Source of the DNA: Chelydra serpentina
Lineage: Eukaryota > Chordata > Testudines > Chelydridae
DNA length: 64,000 nt
Direction: 5' to 3'
NCBI GenBank assembly: GCA_037349315.1
Contig: JBAIAC010000018.1
Span: forward strand, 4,154,001 to 4,218,000
Below the pieces are notes generated by a model. The model had not been told where the DNA came from. It was given only the letters and a program-made list of their open reading frames with translations, and made no database searches. Below, piece by piece: positions 36,801 to 47,735 of this stretch. Made by a program: the position numbers and the translations under genes. Position 1 is the first letter of the stretch. Each line of letters starts with the position of its first letter.

Positions 36801-38329
36801 AAGCCAGGCATTGCGGGACTAGTGAAAAATCAGTAACTTGTGCACAACATTAACTTTGATTGTTACACTGTTTTATGCTCGGCTTACTACGACATTACTT
36901 TTTATTTCAGTTGAAGTACATGGCAAGTACCTACATGCTTCCAAATAGAACAAATTTTAAAAATATATCAGAGATCATCCCCCCAAAAAGGAGTGCTCCT
37001 ATGTTTCAAGAAAATAAAGAACAGTGTGAAAAATACATGACAAATCTTATTTAAGGGGCAAGCAAACACAGTTATTTACTAAGAAACGCAATCACATATT
37101 TGTATCGCAATGTATGATCCTTTGCATTACTGCTGAATTGTGCTGAAATAAATTGTCTCAGGCAGTCACAGTGGAGGGATGCTGGGCATTTGTTAAAGTA
37201 TAATTATCTAGTTCTCCCTCTATAATGCAGTCCCCTTTGCTCTGATTGGTTCTAGATGTCTCATCTGCATAATCATTCTAATGTTGTTTCCCAATAACTT
37301 CAGTGTACAAAACCCAGTACTCTTCCTGATAATCATTATTGGCTAATCAAAGTGCAAGGATTTGTAGAATCACTGTGCTGTTATTTCTGAATAACCATAC
37401 CATGAATATGTATATCTTACACTTGCCTATTATAATCACTCTGGTCTGCTTGTTTCCTGTAATCCGAGTTGTCAAGCTATTTGTCAGCAGCAAAGCCATT
37501 GCCTCGGCTTCTCACTCCCTTCAAAGGAAGCAAAGGATCTTTTTAAAAAAAAAAAAAAAAAAAAGACTGCATGAAAGCAAAGTTACAAAATACTAAGTGG
37601 CAAAGAAAATGGGGACTGTGTAACAGCTCAAAAGGAAGAAAAGTTTGAAAACCTTTTAAATCATTCTCTCCTTTTGTCCCAATTCTGCTCCCACTTGGAG
37701 TTTGCTGATGATCTCAATGGGTATGGAGCTTTTCCTCCTGTCCCTCACTCCCCTTGTGGTCCCCTCTGCTGGTCATTGTAGTGCTCTGATCACCACAGTA
37801 TATTTGATCCTTATGGAGGTACTTACTGATATATCACGTGACATTTATCAGCCGATGATAAGCAAAGATTTCCTCCATATACAATATGTTGTGCGTTTCG
37901 TTTGGCATCACCTAAGACGACAGTAGTATATTTGGGGAAAACATAATGAGCATGTGCATACACATTTCCCATTTTAGTAGCCATGCCCAGCAGCTCATTA
38001 GACTACTGTAGAGCAGGGAAGAGAATTGGAGGTTCTCTGCTTGTTCCTGCTCTGCTCACCCATCACCACCACTAGGAGGAAAACGAGGGAAGGTGAATAA
38101 AGATGTTGCGTGATTCTTTAGTTTTTTATTTGTTGTGACTATGAAAGTCAGAAATGCCCTTTCCTTCAGTTGTATCTAGTTTCTCTGTGTGATTATTCTG
38201 TGTTGTATTTGGGGTTTGGTTATCTAAAAGATGATTTGAGTAGAATGGGGATGGAAAGAGCTTCTGCAAAGAATATTTTTGCACTAATCTTTGAATAATA
38301 CCTTTCATTTGAACATCAAAAATCAAATA
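36801..38329. other. Intron sequence with a poly-A tract
   Basis: No gene recognised. A 20-base A run lies at 37545-37564. Confidence 0.5.
37545..37564 (+). repeat. Poly-A tract
   Basis: A run of 20 A without interruption. No SINE or LINE body was seen upstream. Confidence 0.9.
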
Positions 38330-38470
38330 TTTTTCTCCATAATTTACAGATGGAAAAACTGAGGAACAGAGAATTTTGCCCACTGTCAAGCAGTGGTCAA
38401 GTCTGGAATAGAACTTGGTTCTTTTGATTTCTCCACCCCATGTTTTCACCATTAGGCAACACTGCCCTCC
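38330..38470 (-). mobile_element. MIR-type SINE, diverged
   Basis: The order AATTTACAGATGGAAAAACT, GAGGAACAGAGAATTTTGCC, then a TGGAATAGAACTTGGTTCTT block and TTCACCATTAGGCA fits a reversed MIR. Old and diverged. Confidence 0.5.
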
Positions 38471-41400
38471 ACATGTATGCATGCAGGATGCTACCTTCTC
38501 CTCCCACTTTAAAGGTGCAGAGATGAAATTCTTTTGTGCACCAATCAGGCAAATGTACTATAATTGTTAGGTAGCTTAAATGAAAATGAATGTTGTTCAG
38601 ATTAACAGATTTTTTTTCTAGAGTAAATCACATAACCAAAACAGTATTTCTCTCTGTGTGTGTGTGTGTGCGCACGTGCGTGCGTGCATACATATTTTCC
38701 ACTAAAGTAAATGGGAGATTTGTTTGGGGAAAGAAAGCAGGATCAATATCTGCACAAATAAACTTACAGTACTAGGTAAGCACCCTCCATATTTAGGAGC
38801 ACAAGTCAATTAATTCCCTTGGGAGGTGTGCCTGCCTGATACCTGTGATGAGTTATCCATATTAAATCTATCAAACACTGATTAGAGAATGGCCTTCTTG
38901 CAGCATATTTATTTAAGGGAACATAACCTCTCTCTTAATCTCTGTGTCGTAGTCATTAGGACATGGTTGAAAGACTAGTGTCTGATGAAACAGAATATAT
39001 TTTATTAAACCCATTGAGCATTGTTAGTGGAACTGAATAGAAGAAATGACATTGGAGAGAACATGAAATAATTTTTTTTACATAGGTACAAATTCAGTGT
39101 TGCCAGCCAAGCAGCTTTGAATAATGCTGATAAAGAGGAAGTTTAATGAGATTGGTGATGTTTGTGAAAATTAGTCAGCATTAGTGTAATATTCCTTCAG
39201 GGAGCGTTTATAATGCCCTCAGGAATGTGTCAGTGGCAGGATCAGATTCCAGCCTAACCTTGCTTGCTTTCAGTTATTGACATAACGCACACCTGTGTGT
39301 TCTCTTTTCTGACCTCTAAACTGTTTTGAAAATCCCTTGACGTTTGGAAGTGTGAAGAAAGCATTTTTTTATTTTTGTCACACAAGAAGAAAATACCCAT
39401 CTTCTGTTGTTTTTGCTTTTCCCCTCCATCAGGTGCCTAGGTATCCCAGCCTTTTGTGAGAGGTGGTATATGGGCTGCATTGCTGAAAATCACTCCATTT
39501 GTAAATATACTTCATTGATGTTTTTGCTTAGAGTATTAACATATGTAGATTCTTAGAGATGCAGCAGAAGAACCATCAGTAGATAAATTTCTGTTTTAGT
39601 CACTCCCTCTCCTGAAAATAATTTTATACACTGTGGCTTTTAGACAGAAATTCTCTTAATAATAAATGCAAATGCAGGCATGACTTTTTTAACATTTATC
39701 TCCTTCACACAGTGCTATAATAGCATCAGATTTTCAAATGGTAGTAATGTACACATAGAAACGTACTTTTCTATGAGGATTTCCATTTTAGAATATTACA
39801 CTTTGGAACTGGGATCGAAAGAGAGAACATTTGTGAATTCTGCATGTTACAATTGAGTGGAGCTTTGAATTAACCATTTCATAACTGCAGCTTGATTTGG
39901 ATTTCTTTATTGTATATCCCAAAGAGGTGTAAGCTCTAATAGCATATGCATTTCCTTGTCAATAATTTTGTGATATAAGATTGCATTTATTAAATGCACA
40001 GATTTTCTTCTTCAAAATTTAAGTGTCCCTTGCTTTGGCATCCGTAGCTTATTTCTTGCAATCTATTTAATTGAGTAGCTTCTACTGTTTATCCTAAAAT
40101 GCAGATAAATGGCTTTCAGAGCTGTGTTTATAGCTTAATAGTTCCTGAAATAAGAGTCAACATTATCTGCTAGACTCTCCTAGTCATAACTAATGATCCC
40201 TCTGCTTACACTGTAGAGCAGTCAGGAGACACTGAACTCTACAGAGAGCAAGGGCCCTGTATAAAGGGAGGATAGTTTGTATGTGATGGCGCCTGGTAGT
40301 CAAGGCTTTCATTGCCTTGGTGTTAATTGGGAACAGAAAATTGTCCTCAGTCACCTCTAACCTCCTGTCGTTGAACTGTTCTGCTTATGAACATGGATAC
40401 AAGGCTGAGCTGAAGCAAACCATATAACAGAATTCACACACTTTCCTCTCCTTCAGGGTTTAAAGTAAGTCGCATCAATTTGCCTTTAAACTTGATTCAG
40501 TTTTGTTTGTCACTGCACATGTTGCAACATAAAATCTCTACAGGAATTGGGGATATTTTTAATGTTCTGAACAGCACTGGCCAAGATCCTGAAGGATGCA
40601 TTAGGTTGAGTACTGGGAGTTGGAGAGAATAATTAGGCAGCTGGCCGAGGCTGTGTTGCTGCTAGGTTTTCTTTAATGACATTTTAATATATTAATGAAC
40701 ATAAGATGAATTATTTTTCCCTATCCAGACCTTTTACTTGATTTTAGAGTGTGGTCAAGGGACTTCTGTGTGTAATAGGGTGAAGTGGATCCCAAGTGAA
40801 GGAGCTTTCATGAAAAAAACACGTTGATTTAGTAATTCTGAGAAGTGTCACATTGATACCTCTAGAAACAAGGCCTTTTCTTACTCACAACATGTATAAC
40901 ACAGGCTGCAACAAAGCCACACAGCCCTCAGTGATGAGCCTAAACCTAAACCTAGTTCTCTCACTTGCCCATTCAGTTCTTTGCTTCTCAGCTGAGACAG
41001 TCTACAAGAGTGCCAGTTATTGGCAGTTACAATGGTGGACTTCGTTAGGTGGGCATCTACCCACTGGCTGCAAATCAGACAGCCAGCCGTTGATAACTTT
41101 CAGTTGTTGCTGACCATAGGTGGTTCTGAACCAGCGATACTGAAAATTAGTCTCTATATTCAGTTGCTAATCTCCTCAGCCATCCGCTTCCGTTTTTTGG
41201 AATACTAAAATAAATAGATATTTGGTTGGGGGCCTGCAAAGCGAACTGTATATTAGAGGTGTTTCATGTTAATCAAATTTATATCAACCTTGTTGGTTTG
41301 TGTCTGGACTCCTGTATTTCTATTTTGAATGTTTTTTCTTAGTATTTAAAAAACAAAAATAAATCAATTCAGAACATCATATTGCCTGGAGTACTGAAAA

Positions 41401-41570
41401 CTATACAGCACAGCAGACTGTGTACATACCACTAAATGCAGTGCTTTAAAGTGTCAAAATGTTGCACTATATAAAGAAAAATAATTGAGAGACCACTTAC
41501 AATTCAGGAGATGTTCTTCTTTAACCTGTGTAGGTGGAGGGGAGGGAGATGGGGGGAGGAGAGAGGATGG
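38471..41570. other. Intron sequence with a TG microsatellite
   Basis: No gene. A (TG)n run at 38655-38670 continues into a CGTGCG-type tract to 38688. No clear repeat otherwise. Confidence 0.5.
38655..38688 (+). repeat. (TG)n / (TGCG)n microsatellite
   Basis: Eight TG units followed by alternating CG-rich purine-pyrimidine units. Z-DNA-prone composition. Confidence 0.85.
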
Positions 41571-41770
41571 CTGGTGCAATCGTTAGGGCACTAGCATATG
41601 TCAAGGGAGACCTGAGCTGAAGTCCCTGCTCCTCCACAGGGCAAGTCACTTAGCCTCTCTCTGCCTCAATTCCCCATTTGTAAAATGGAGATAAAATGTA
41701 CTGCTTTCCCTCACAAGGGTACTGTGATGTTAAATACATTAAAGATTGTGAGGTGCTCAGACACTACGGT
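41571..41770 (+). mobile_element. MIR-type SINE
   Basis: The tRNA-like part is weak. It is followed by CAAGTCACTTAGCCTCTCTC, CTCAATTCCCCATTTGTAAA and ATGGAGATAAAATGTACTGC, ending AAGATTGTGAGGTGCTCAGA. This order is typical of MIR SINEs. Confidence 0.72.
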
Positions 41771-43289
41771 AAATGGGTTCGTATAAGTTTCCTTAAATGT
41801 GTGTGTGTGTGTGTGTATGAGTATGAGAGAGAGAAGGATGATTTACTTGTTGTAATGCATCATTTCAGTTCCTTTACATGATGTATGCACCGTAATGCTG
41901 TACACACAAAATAGGAACTGAGCCAAACCTTTCACATTTTCATGTAGTTTTAAACAGTTTCATTAGCCATTTCATTTCCCTTGTACATACTTCTATGCAT
42001 CCTAATTCCACAAGTAGAAGGAGTGAAATAATGTAAGAGAGGCTTGAAAGCATAGCAACGAGAGCTTGCTTTATGGCATTGTTGAGCCTGACCAGAAACA
42101 GAAAGTATGGCAAATTGCATCTATAAGGAGTCTTCTAGCCCCGTCCCACTGACTAAATAGGTTTGAATAAGCATCTAAATATTAAGATGCTTAATCAAAC
42201 TAAATCCTTGAATGTTTACAGGTTCACCATGGATACTCCTAATTATTGTTTCAGTTGTTCTAAACCTTTCTCCACCTTGGTTGGATATTGTCATCTTGAT
42301 CTCCTGATGATGGGCAAAGACCAGATGTCCGTGCTGATTCTTCTTGATTTGTCAGCAACATGGGGGGAACATGGATGCAATGAATTCTGCTGCTCCTGAG
42401 CTCAATCCTCTGTCAACCTGCACTATCACTTTCAAGGCTTTGGTTGGCCACCTGTGGGACCCCAGTGGAGGGGTAGTTGAGTAGAGTACATTTCCCCAAC
42501 TTGTCTCCGGATGGATTTTCTGCTACTGTGACTGTGTGGCAGGGTGTATTCCAATTTCCACGTCTGTAGATGTTGAGTGAATCTGGCCCTTAGTTTATTG
42601 GCTTTTCTGTCCTGTGTAATTTGTTCCTCTTTCCCTAGGGGAATTTTAATTGTGACATTATTGTTCGTGTAAAATGGATATTGCCCTGCACCTTTGAACG
42701 TTTTCCATGTTTCTGATGCTGCACCTCTGAACTCTCAGCATTGGCAGTGGTGGATTAACAGTGGTTCTCTGGTGTACAGATCCAGGTGGGAGTTCTTTCC
42801 TCAGCCAGACTGAGAAGCTGAGAGTGGCATAGCAGAGCCAGGAGAGTAGCAGTAGATGGCACACTTCATGACTGACTGGTGATTGCTGCCTGCCTACTGC
42901 TGGAAAACCAGAATTAGAATCCAGGGAGAGAAGGGGGGAGGGGAGAGAGGAGTGCCATCTCCATTTCCATCCATTCAAACAGAGTAATGTTATAGCCCAA
43001 AGAAATGAGGAGAGCAGTAGATGGTATGCCTCAGGGACAAGTAAAGAGGAATGAGGAAATGAGGAAAATACCAGGGACTCAGGTTCCCCTATCCTGGCTC
43101 TTCTTCAGGTCTTGTCAAAATGTCATATTAAGAGAGGGTGATATGCCAGTGTTGCGACAGATTAACTCCAAAAGCAGACTTCAAAGAGAAACTATTGAAC
43201 TCGAATTGATATGCAAACTAGATTGCGTTGCCTCCGGATTAAATCGTGATTTGGAATGGCTCGGCCATTATGTTAATTGAATCTATTTC
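41771..43289. other. Intron sequence with a GT microsatellite
   Basis: No gene. A (GT)n run at 41799-41816 precedes a GAGAGAGAA patch. Frames at 42163-42399, 42658-42978 and 43005-43280 show no recognisable domain. Confidence 0.5.
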
Positions 43290-43594
43290 CCTTAACGATC
43301 CTCATTCACACCTGTGTGACCATCTTGTTTATCACTTCAAAAGCTTTTTCTTCCCCTGCTGTCATGTTTCCTCTCAACTAATTAGCCTCTTAAGATTGGT
43401 CTATACACCTGGACCATCATGTTTCTCTGACTGTATATATATCTGTCTGAAGAATATTTCATTCCACGCATCCGATGAAGTGGGTACTAACCCACGAAAG
43501 CTTATGCTGAAATAAATTTGTTAGTCTCTAAGGTGCTACAAGTTTTTCTTTCTTATTTTCATTTTGCTGACACAGACTAACACGGCTACTACAC
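43290..43594 (+). mobile_element. Penelope-like tail (family 2)
   Basis: A common reptile repeat tail. The block GCATCCGATGAAGTGGG (43469-43484), TACTAA, CCCACGAAAGC, then AAATAAATTTGTTAGTCTCT and the end ACACGGCTACTACAC. The end motif is shared with the Penelope-like remnant at 55648-56437, which ends ACACAGCTACAACAC. The fold CCGATGA, A, GTGGG, loop, CCCAC, GAAA resembles a hammerhead core. Class assignment is inferred. Confidence 0.6.
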
Positions 43595-43932
43595 ATAAAC
43601 CTATGATATGCCATAGTAACTGAGCACCTCCTGCACATGATAGACATCTAGTTGGCATACTGTACACCCTACCAGATTGGCTTTGAGGAGTGTTCGGGGA
43701 GTATGGACTGCCCAAGAGCAAGAATGAGCAGCATGGAGGAGGGCAGATGACACTATCAGCACCAGAAAGAGACTCAGTTTGAGCAAAGAGTAGCTTAAAA
43801 ATATAAAGTGTGATCCAGGCTTTTCAGAAAAGGGAAACTGAAATGCGTCTATGGGCAATAAAAATATACACGTGTTGGCATTTTGTATGGAAACACACCT
43901 ATGATTTGAATAAATGAGTTGGAGAAAGGACA
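43595..43932. other. Intron sequence, nothing recognised
   Basis: No gene. Part of a 154-codon minus-strand frame (43601-44065) crosses it, but that frame runs into a G-rich MITE and has no domain. Confidence 0.5.
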
Positions 43933-44251
43933 CATAGGCACTGACTCCGTGGGTGCTCCAGGGCTGGAGCACCCATGGGGGAAACAAATGGGTGCTCAGC
44001 ACCCACCAATGGACCCCCCGCCAATCAACTCCTCCCCCTCCCTCCCAGAACCTCCCACCCGCCATGGATCAGCTGTTCAGTGGCAGGGAGGGGACAGAAC
44101 AAGGGCGGGGCACACTCGTGGGAGGGGGCGGAATGAGGCGGGAAGAGGGAGGGTGGGGTGGGGCTTTGAGGGAGGGGGTAGAGTGGGGGCGGGGCTTGGG
44201 GCAGAGCGGAGGTCGAGCACCCCTGGGAAAATGAGAAAGTCAGCGCTTGTG
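43933..44251. mobile_element. GC-rich hAT-like MITE, 319 bp
   Basis: The ends CATAGGCACTGACTCCGTGG and AAAGTCAGCGCTTGTG are inverted, with GGTGCTC and GAGCACCC just inside. The middle is very G/C rich with a strand bias. No clear target duplication was found. Long frames here (93 and 142 codons) follow from the G-rich repeat. Confidence 0.7.
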
Positions 44252-45779
44252 GGGGGTTTGCTTACAAATTTGATGCTAATGTTGCTATGTAATAATTTTG
44301 TTTCTTGCCCTGCCCCAAATATATCAAATTCAAATACAAAATCATAATGTCAGCCTATGTAATTTAACATAACTCCATGGACAGGACTTAAGGATCTGAC
44401 CCCTTATGCTTTTGTTTCAAGTTGCTGAGAACCTGGAAACTGGTCCTATTGTAATAAAGAGGAAACAAGAATTCGATGCTTTAAATAAATATATTTGTAA
44501 TACATTATTTTGCAGCTGCTCAAGTGATATAGACAGCTCTAAATCCAATTCTTTAAGGCCCAAATTGTTAAAAATCATAACAGGAAATTTACAATGCAGT
44601 GGAATTACTTTTACCATAAATATATTATCGTGATCAATACCTTAGAAATTTGTATAATGGTGATAACCTTAGCTTTAAAGTTTAGTGTGTTGGTATCAAT
44701 GTATTATTTTGCAATTATAAGGACTTTTCTGTATTAGCTCTTACTAATCCCTTAATGGTCACTTTGGATAAGACCCATATGTCTGACTGCTAATCCAAAC
44801 TTAAGTTTTGAAGCTTTCCTATTCAGTTCCCCGTAACCACCTTGGTTTTTTCTTGTAAGATTCACTGCTGTGCCCTAAGCCTCCTCTGTGCATGATCAAA
44901 GGTTCACTGTCTTCCAGGAACATCCCTCAAGTCTTTGTCACATCATGTTCCAAAGGACTCCACCTTCTGTAAGGCCTGGCAGTGTCTCTTCTACTTTTAA
45001 AGATCCGCATTTGTGTCCATCTGTCTCTTTCTCAGATATATGAGACCTCTACTTTCATTTCTCTCAGCATATGGAGTGCTTTTGGGGTTTATAACCTAAC
45101 AGATTGCATTGTACACCAATGATGATGAGAACTGAACGTGGGGAGACACCAGCAACCCAGTCTAGAGAAAGATGCTTACAGCAAGTGGAGAGCTCTGTCC
45201 CTGAAAGGGGCAAAAAGTTGGAGGTAGGACTGCATGGTGAGTAGACAGTCTTGAAGCTGGGAGTTTGGAGGTAATTGGGTGGAAGGAGAAAAGAGGCAAT
45301 TCTGGGGAAGGACTTGGATGGAGAGTGACTAAGCATGAAGATCTGTGATGGGAGACTGCAGTGAGGTAGTTTAATTCCAATGTTGAGGTCCCCGGGGGTC
45401 TCTGTAACTCAATTCCATATTTAAAAAAAAAAAGTTTGGATTCAGTTCAGAAAAAGGTTTGATGTTCAGTACAGATATTATAAGAGAGAGTTGCCTCATC
45501 CCTGGTGAGCATAACTCTGAAATGTTGTGGGGTTTCGTTAGTGTACATGTGCCCTGAGCATTGGACGGGCACATTTTTAAGAAATCAAAAAAAGTAAAGT
45601 GATGGTAGAGGGAGGATCGCTGAAACCTAAGGAGAGCTAAATAAATATCACCCTACACTTTTACCTGTTGACTCTATTTATTACACTGCTGTAGTTTTGG
45701 ATGTTTTGGATGTGTGAAGAGTTATTAACCTTGGGCCTTATATAAAATCAATAGATGACTAACTAGAGCAGGACTGATC
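44252..45779. other. Intron sequence, nothing recognised
   Basis: No gene or clear repeat. Confidence 0.5.
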
Positions 45780-45895
45780 ATGTGAGGTGCTGAGTAAACT
45801 CAGCTCTCACTCAAGTAAATGGGAGTTGAGAGCACTATGCACTTCACAGGAGGTGCTCAGCACCTTGAAGGATTGGCCCCTCCACACTAGATTTG
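45780..45895. repeat. Foldback element with GTGCTGAG/CTCAGCAC blocks
   Basis: TGTGAGGTGCTGAGTAAACT and the inverse TGCACTTCACA flank a TAAATGGGAGTTGAGAG centre. A further AGGTGCTCAGCACCTT block follows and is itself a near-palindrome. Confidence 0.45.
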
Positions 45896-46436
45896 CTAGG
45901 CACCTGGAGTCTGTCTGTTCTTCCAGGTTGACACTTTCCTGGGAAAAACTAGTTTAGGCAGGGTACTGGCAAATACTGGTGTAAACCAAGAAACTGGGGA
46001 AAAAATCAAATTATGATTAGAATATACTAATGAAAATTGCTGGAAAATATTTAGCAATTTCATAATATTTGTGCAGTAATATGATCTATTTAATTTTAAT
46101 TAAAGGAAGTAAAATAAAACAAAAAAAGAGCCTCGAACTAAAGCTGTGTGCTGTTGCCTGGGCTACCTCAAACTGAAACTTCTGAATCTGGGGATTCCCC
46201 TTCTTTTGTTTAGCAAAGAAAATTACATTTTTGTCTTGCAGACAAAGAAGGGTAATTCCCAGATGCAGACGTTTAAGTTTCTGTGTGAGGTAAACTGCCA
46301 GACTAATTGTCCAGTCCAGTACTGTGTCTCTTGGTCTGGCTGGCTAGAATGCAACTTCTGCAACTGAACTCAGTGAGTAGTGACTCAAGGCAAAATATTT
46401 CAGCGTGAGCAAAGGTGAAAGACCACTTGACCTAAT
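45896..46436. other. Intron sequence, nothing recognised
   Basis: AT-rich, no gene or clear repeat. Confidence 0.5.
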
Positions 46437-46437
46437 G

Positions 46438-46760
46438 TATGGCTATGTTGAGAAAGTTCATGAAGATGGTAAAGAGAGCCTTAAATGCAGAAATTGCAAA
46501 GAAAAAGTGAATGGGAAGGCAAGACCATATGAGGAAACATTTTGCAAAATGCAGTTGAAAGAATAGAGACGTGCCAGAACCACTGACTTTGGCTAAACCT
46601 ATGCAAGTATTAGAATCAGACTGAGGATGAAAGTGCTGATAATACTGCATTGCTATTGCCAAGTACATCAAAAGAAAGCCTGATCCAGGTCAGCCAAAGA
46701 CAATGAGAAGGAAGTATCACAGTTTTTCAACCTCAAATTTTGGTTCCAGGTTATGGGCTT
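46438..46760 (+). pseudogene. BED-zinc-finger (hAT/ZBED-like) pseudogene fragment
   Basis: Read from 46438 the strand encodes YGYVEKVHEDGKESLKCRNC and then KEKVNGKA. It has C-x2-C at 46486-46497. After a 1-base shift it continues MRKHFAKCS (46529-46555), giving H-x3-C. A C-x2-C then H-x3-C spacing fits a BED-type zinc finger of hAT transposases or ZBED proteins. Further on, another frame reads STSKESLIQVSQRQ. At least one frameshift and several stops make it a dead fragment. It may come from an autonomous hAT or from a retrotransposed ZBED gene. No polyadenylated tail was seen. Confidence 0.45.
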
Positions 46761-47386
46761 TAGTTGAGAGTGGTGGATTCGCTCTTGGGAAAACTAGCAA
46801 CTCAGCAAGATTCATTTCATAAAGGAAATAAGCTTAAAATGTTTCTCTGGAAAGGCTCCCCTGTGTAACCGACGGGAGCAGTACATTTTCTGTATGTGTA
46901 GATGTTTATTGTTTTAATTATTGTGCTCCAGGGTTGGAATTAGATTAGATACAGAGGAGCAGAAATCAAAGTGTCATTTTGTGGAGTATAACAATTAAGT
47001 GCAAAGTGCTGTAAGCAGTTTACTGTGGGTGAAATGTCAGATGTTCTCAGATGAATATCATCAAGAAAAATGTTGATTACTTGAAGCAGCCATACAGTTA
47101 TAGACTAGTTTGCTGTGATACAAGCTATTTATTGGATTTAAGAGATGCAGTACATAAATGATCTTTCAGTGTAAATCTGTTTCCAGGCATAGTTGCTCTA
47201 GGATTAGACCTATTTTTTTCCAACTAAATGATTTCTAGGACTTACTGTGAAGAATATCAAGCTGTAATTTTTTTTATAAAGTTCTATAAAGTACTAATGT
47301 ACATCACAGGTTGGGGTACTATCTGCAGTGATTTATAGGTGCAGACTCAGGGAAACCCCTCTCCTAAACTAGTGTCTCTTCCTTGG
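46761..47386. other. Intron sequence, nothing recognised
   Basis: No gene or clear repeat. Confidence 0.5.
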
Positions 47387-47394
47387 CTCTAACT

Positions 47395-47727
47395 CAGTGG
47401 TCCCCAACGTGGTGCCTGCGGGCGCCATGGCGCCTGCCGGGGCATTTATGTGCGCCCGCCGTCAGGGCTGGCACCAAGGAACGAAGAGGAGAGGAGCGCA
47501 TCCGCCAGAGAACCTGCCACCGAAATGCCGCCAATGAGCGCTTCTGGTGGAGAAGCGTTGCCACCGAAATGCCGCCGAGGAGCGCTTTCGGTGGAGAAGC
47601 TGCCGCCAAGGAGTTCAGCCACCGGAGAAGCGTCGCCACCGAAATGCCGCCGAGAAGCCTCGCTGCCCGCCACACTCTTCTGAAGGCATGAATGTGCTCT
47701 TGGACACAGAAAGGTTGGGGACCACTG
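47395..47727. mobile_element. Non-autonomous hAT element with internal repeats
   Basis: Ends CAGTGGTCCCCAACGTGG and AAAGGTTGGGGACCACTG are terminal inverted repeats. An exact duplication CTCTAACT flanks it (47387-47394 and 47728-47735). The interior is GC-rich with three copies of GCCACCGAAATGCCGCC at 47516, 47560 and 47635. Overlapping long frames on both strands come from these repeats, not from a gene. Confidence 0.95.
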
Positions 47728-47735
47728 CTCTAACT

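Noticed and set aside
36842..37054. A small exon (64-codon frame) within the BMPR1B intron
   Set aside because: A pyrimidine-AG precedes part of it, but there is no match to BMPR1B and no convincing donor in phase.
38651..38690. A regulatory Z-DNA element
   Set aside because: It is an ordinary TG/CG microsatellite; a role cannot be supported from sequence.
43601..44347. Long overlapping frames (up to 154 codons) as genes
   Set aside because: They follow the G-rich MITE at 43933-44251 and have proline and arginine-glycine bias from base composition.
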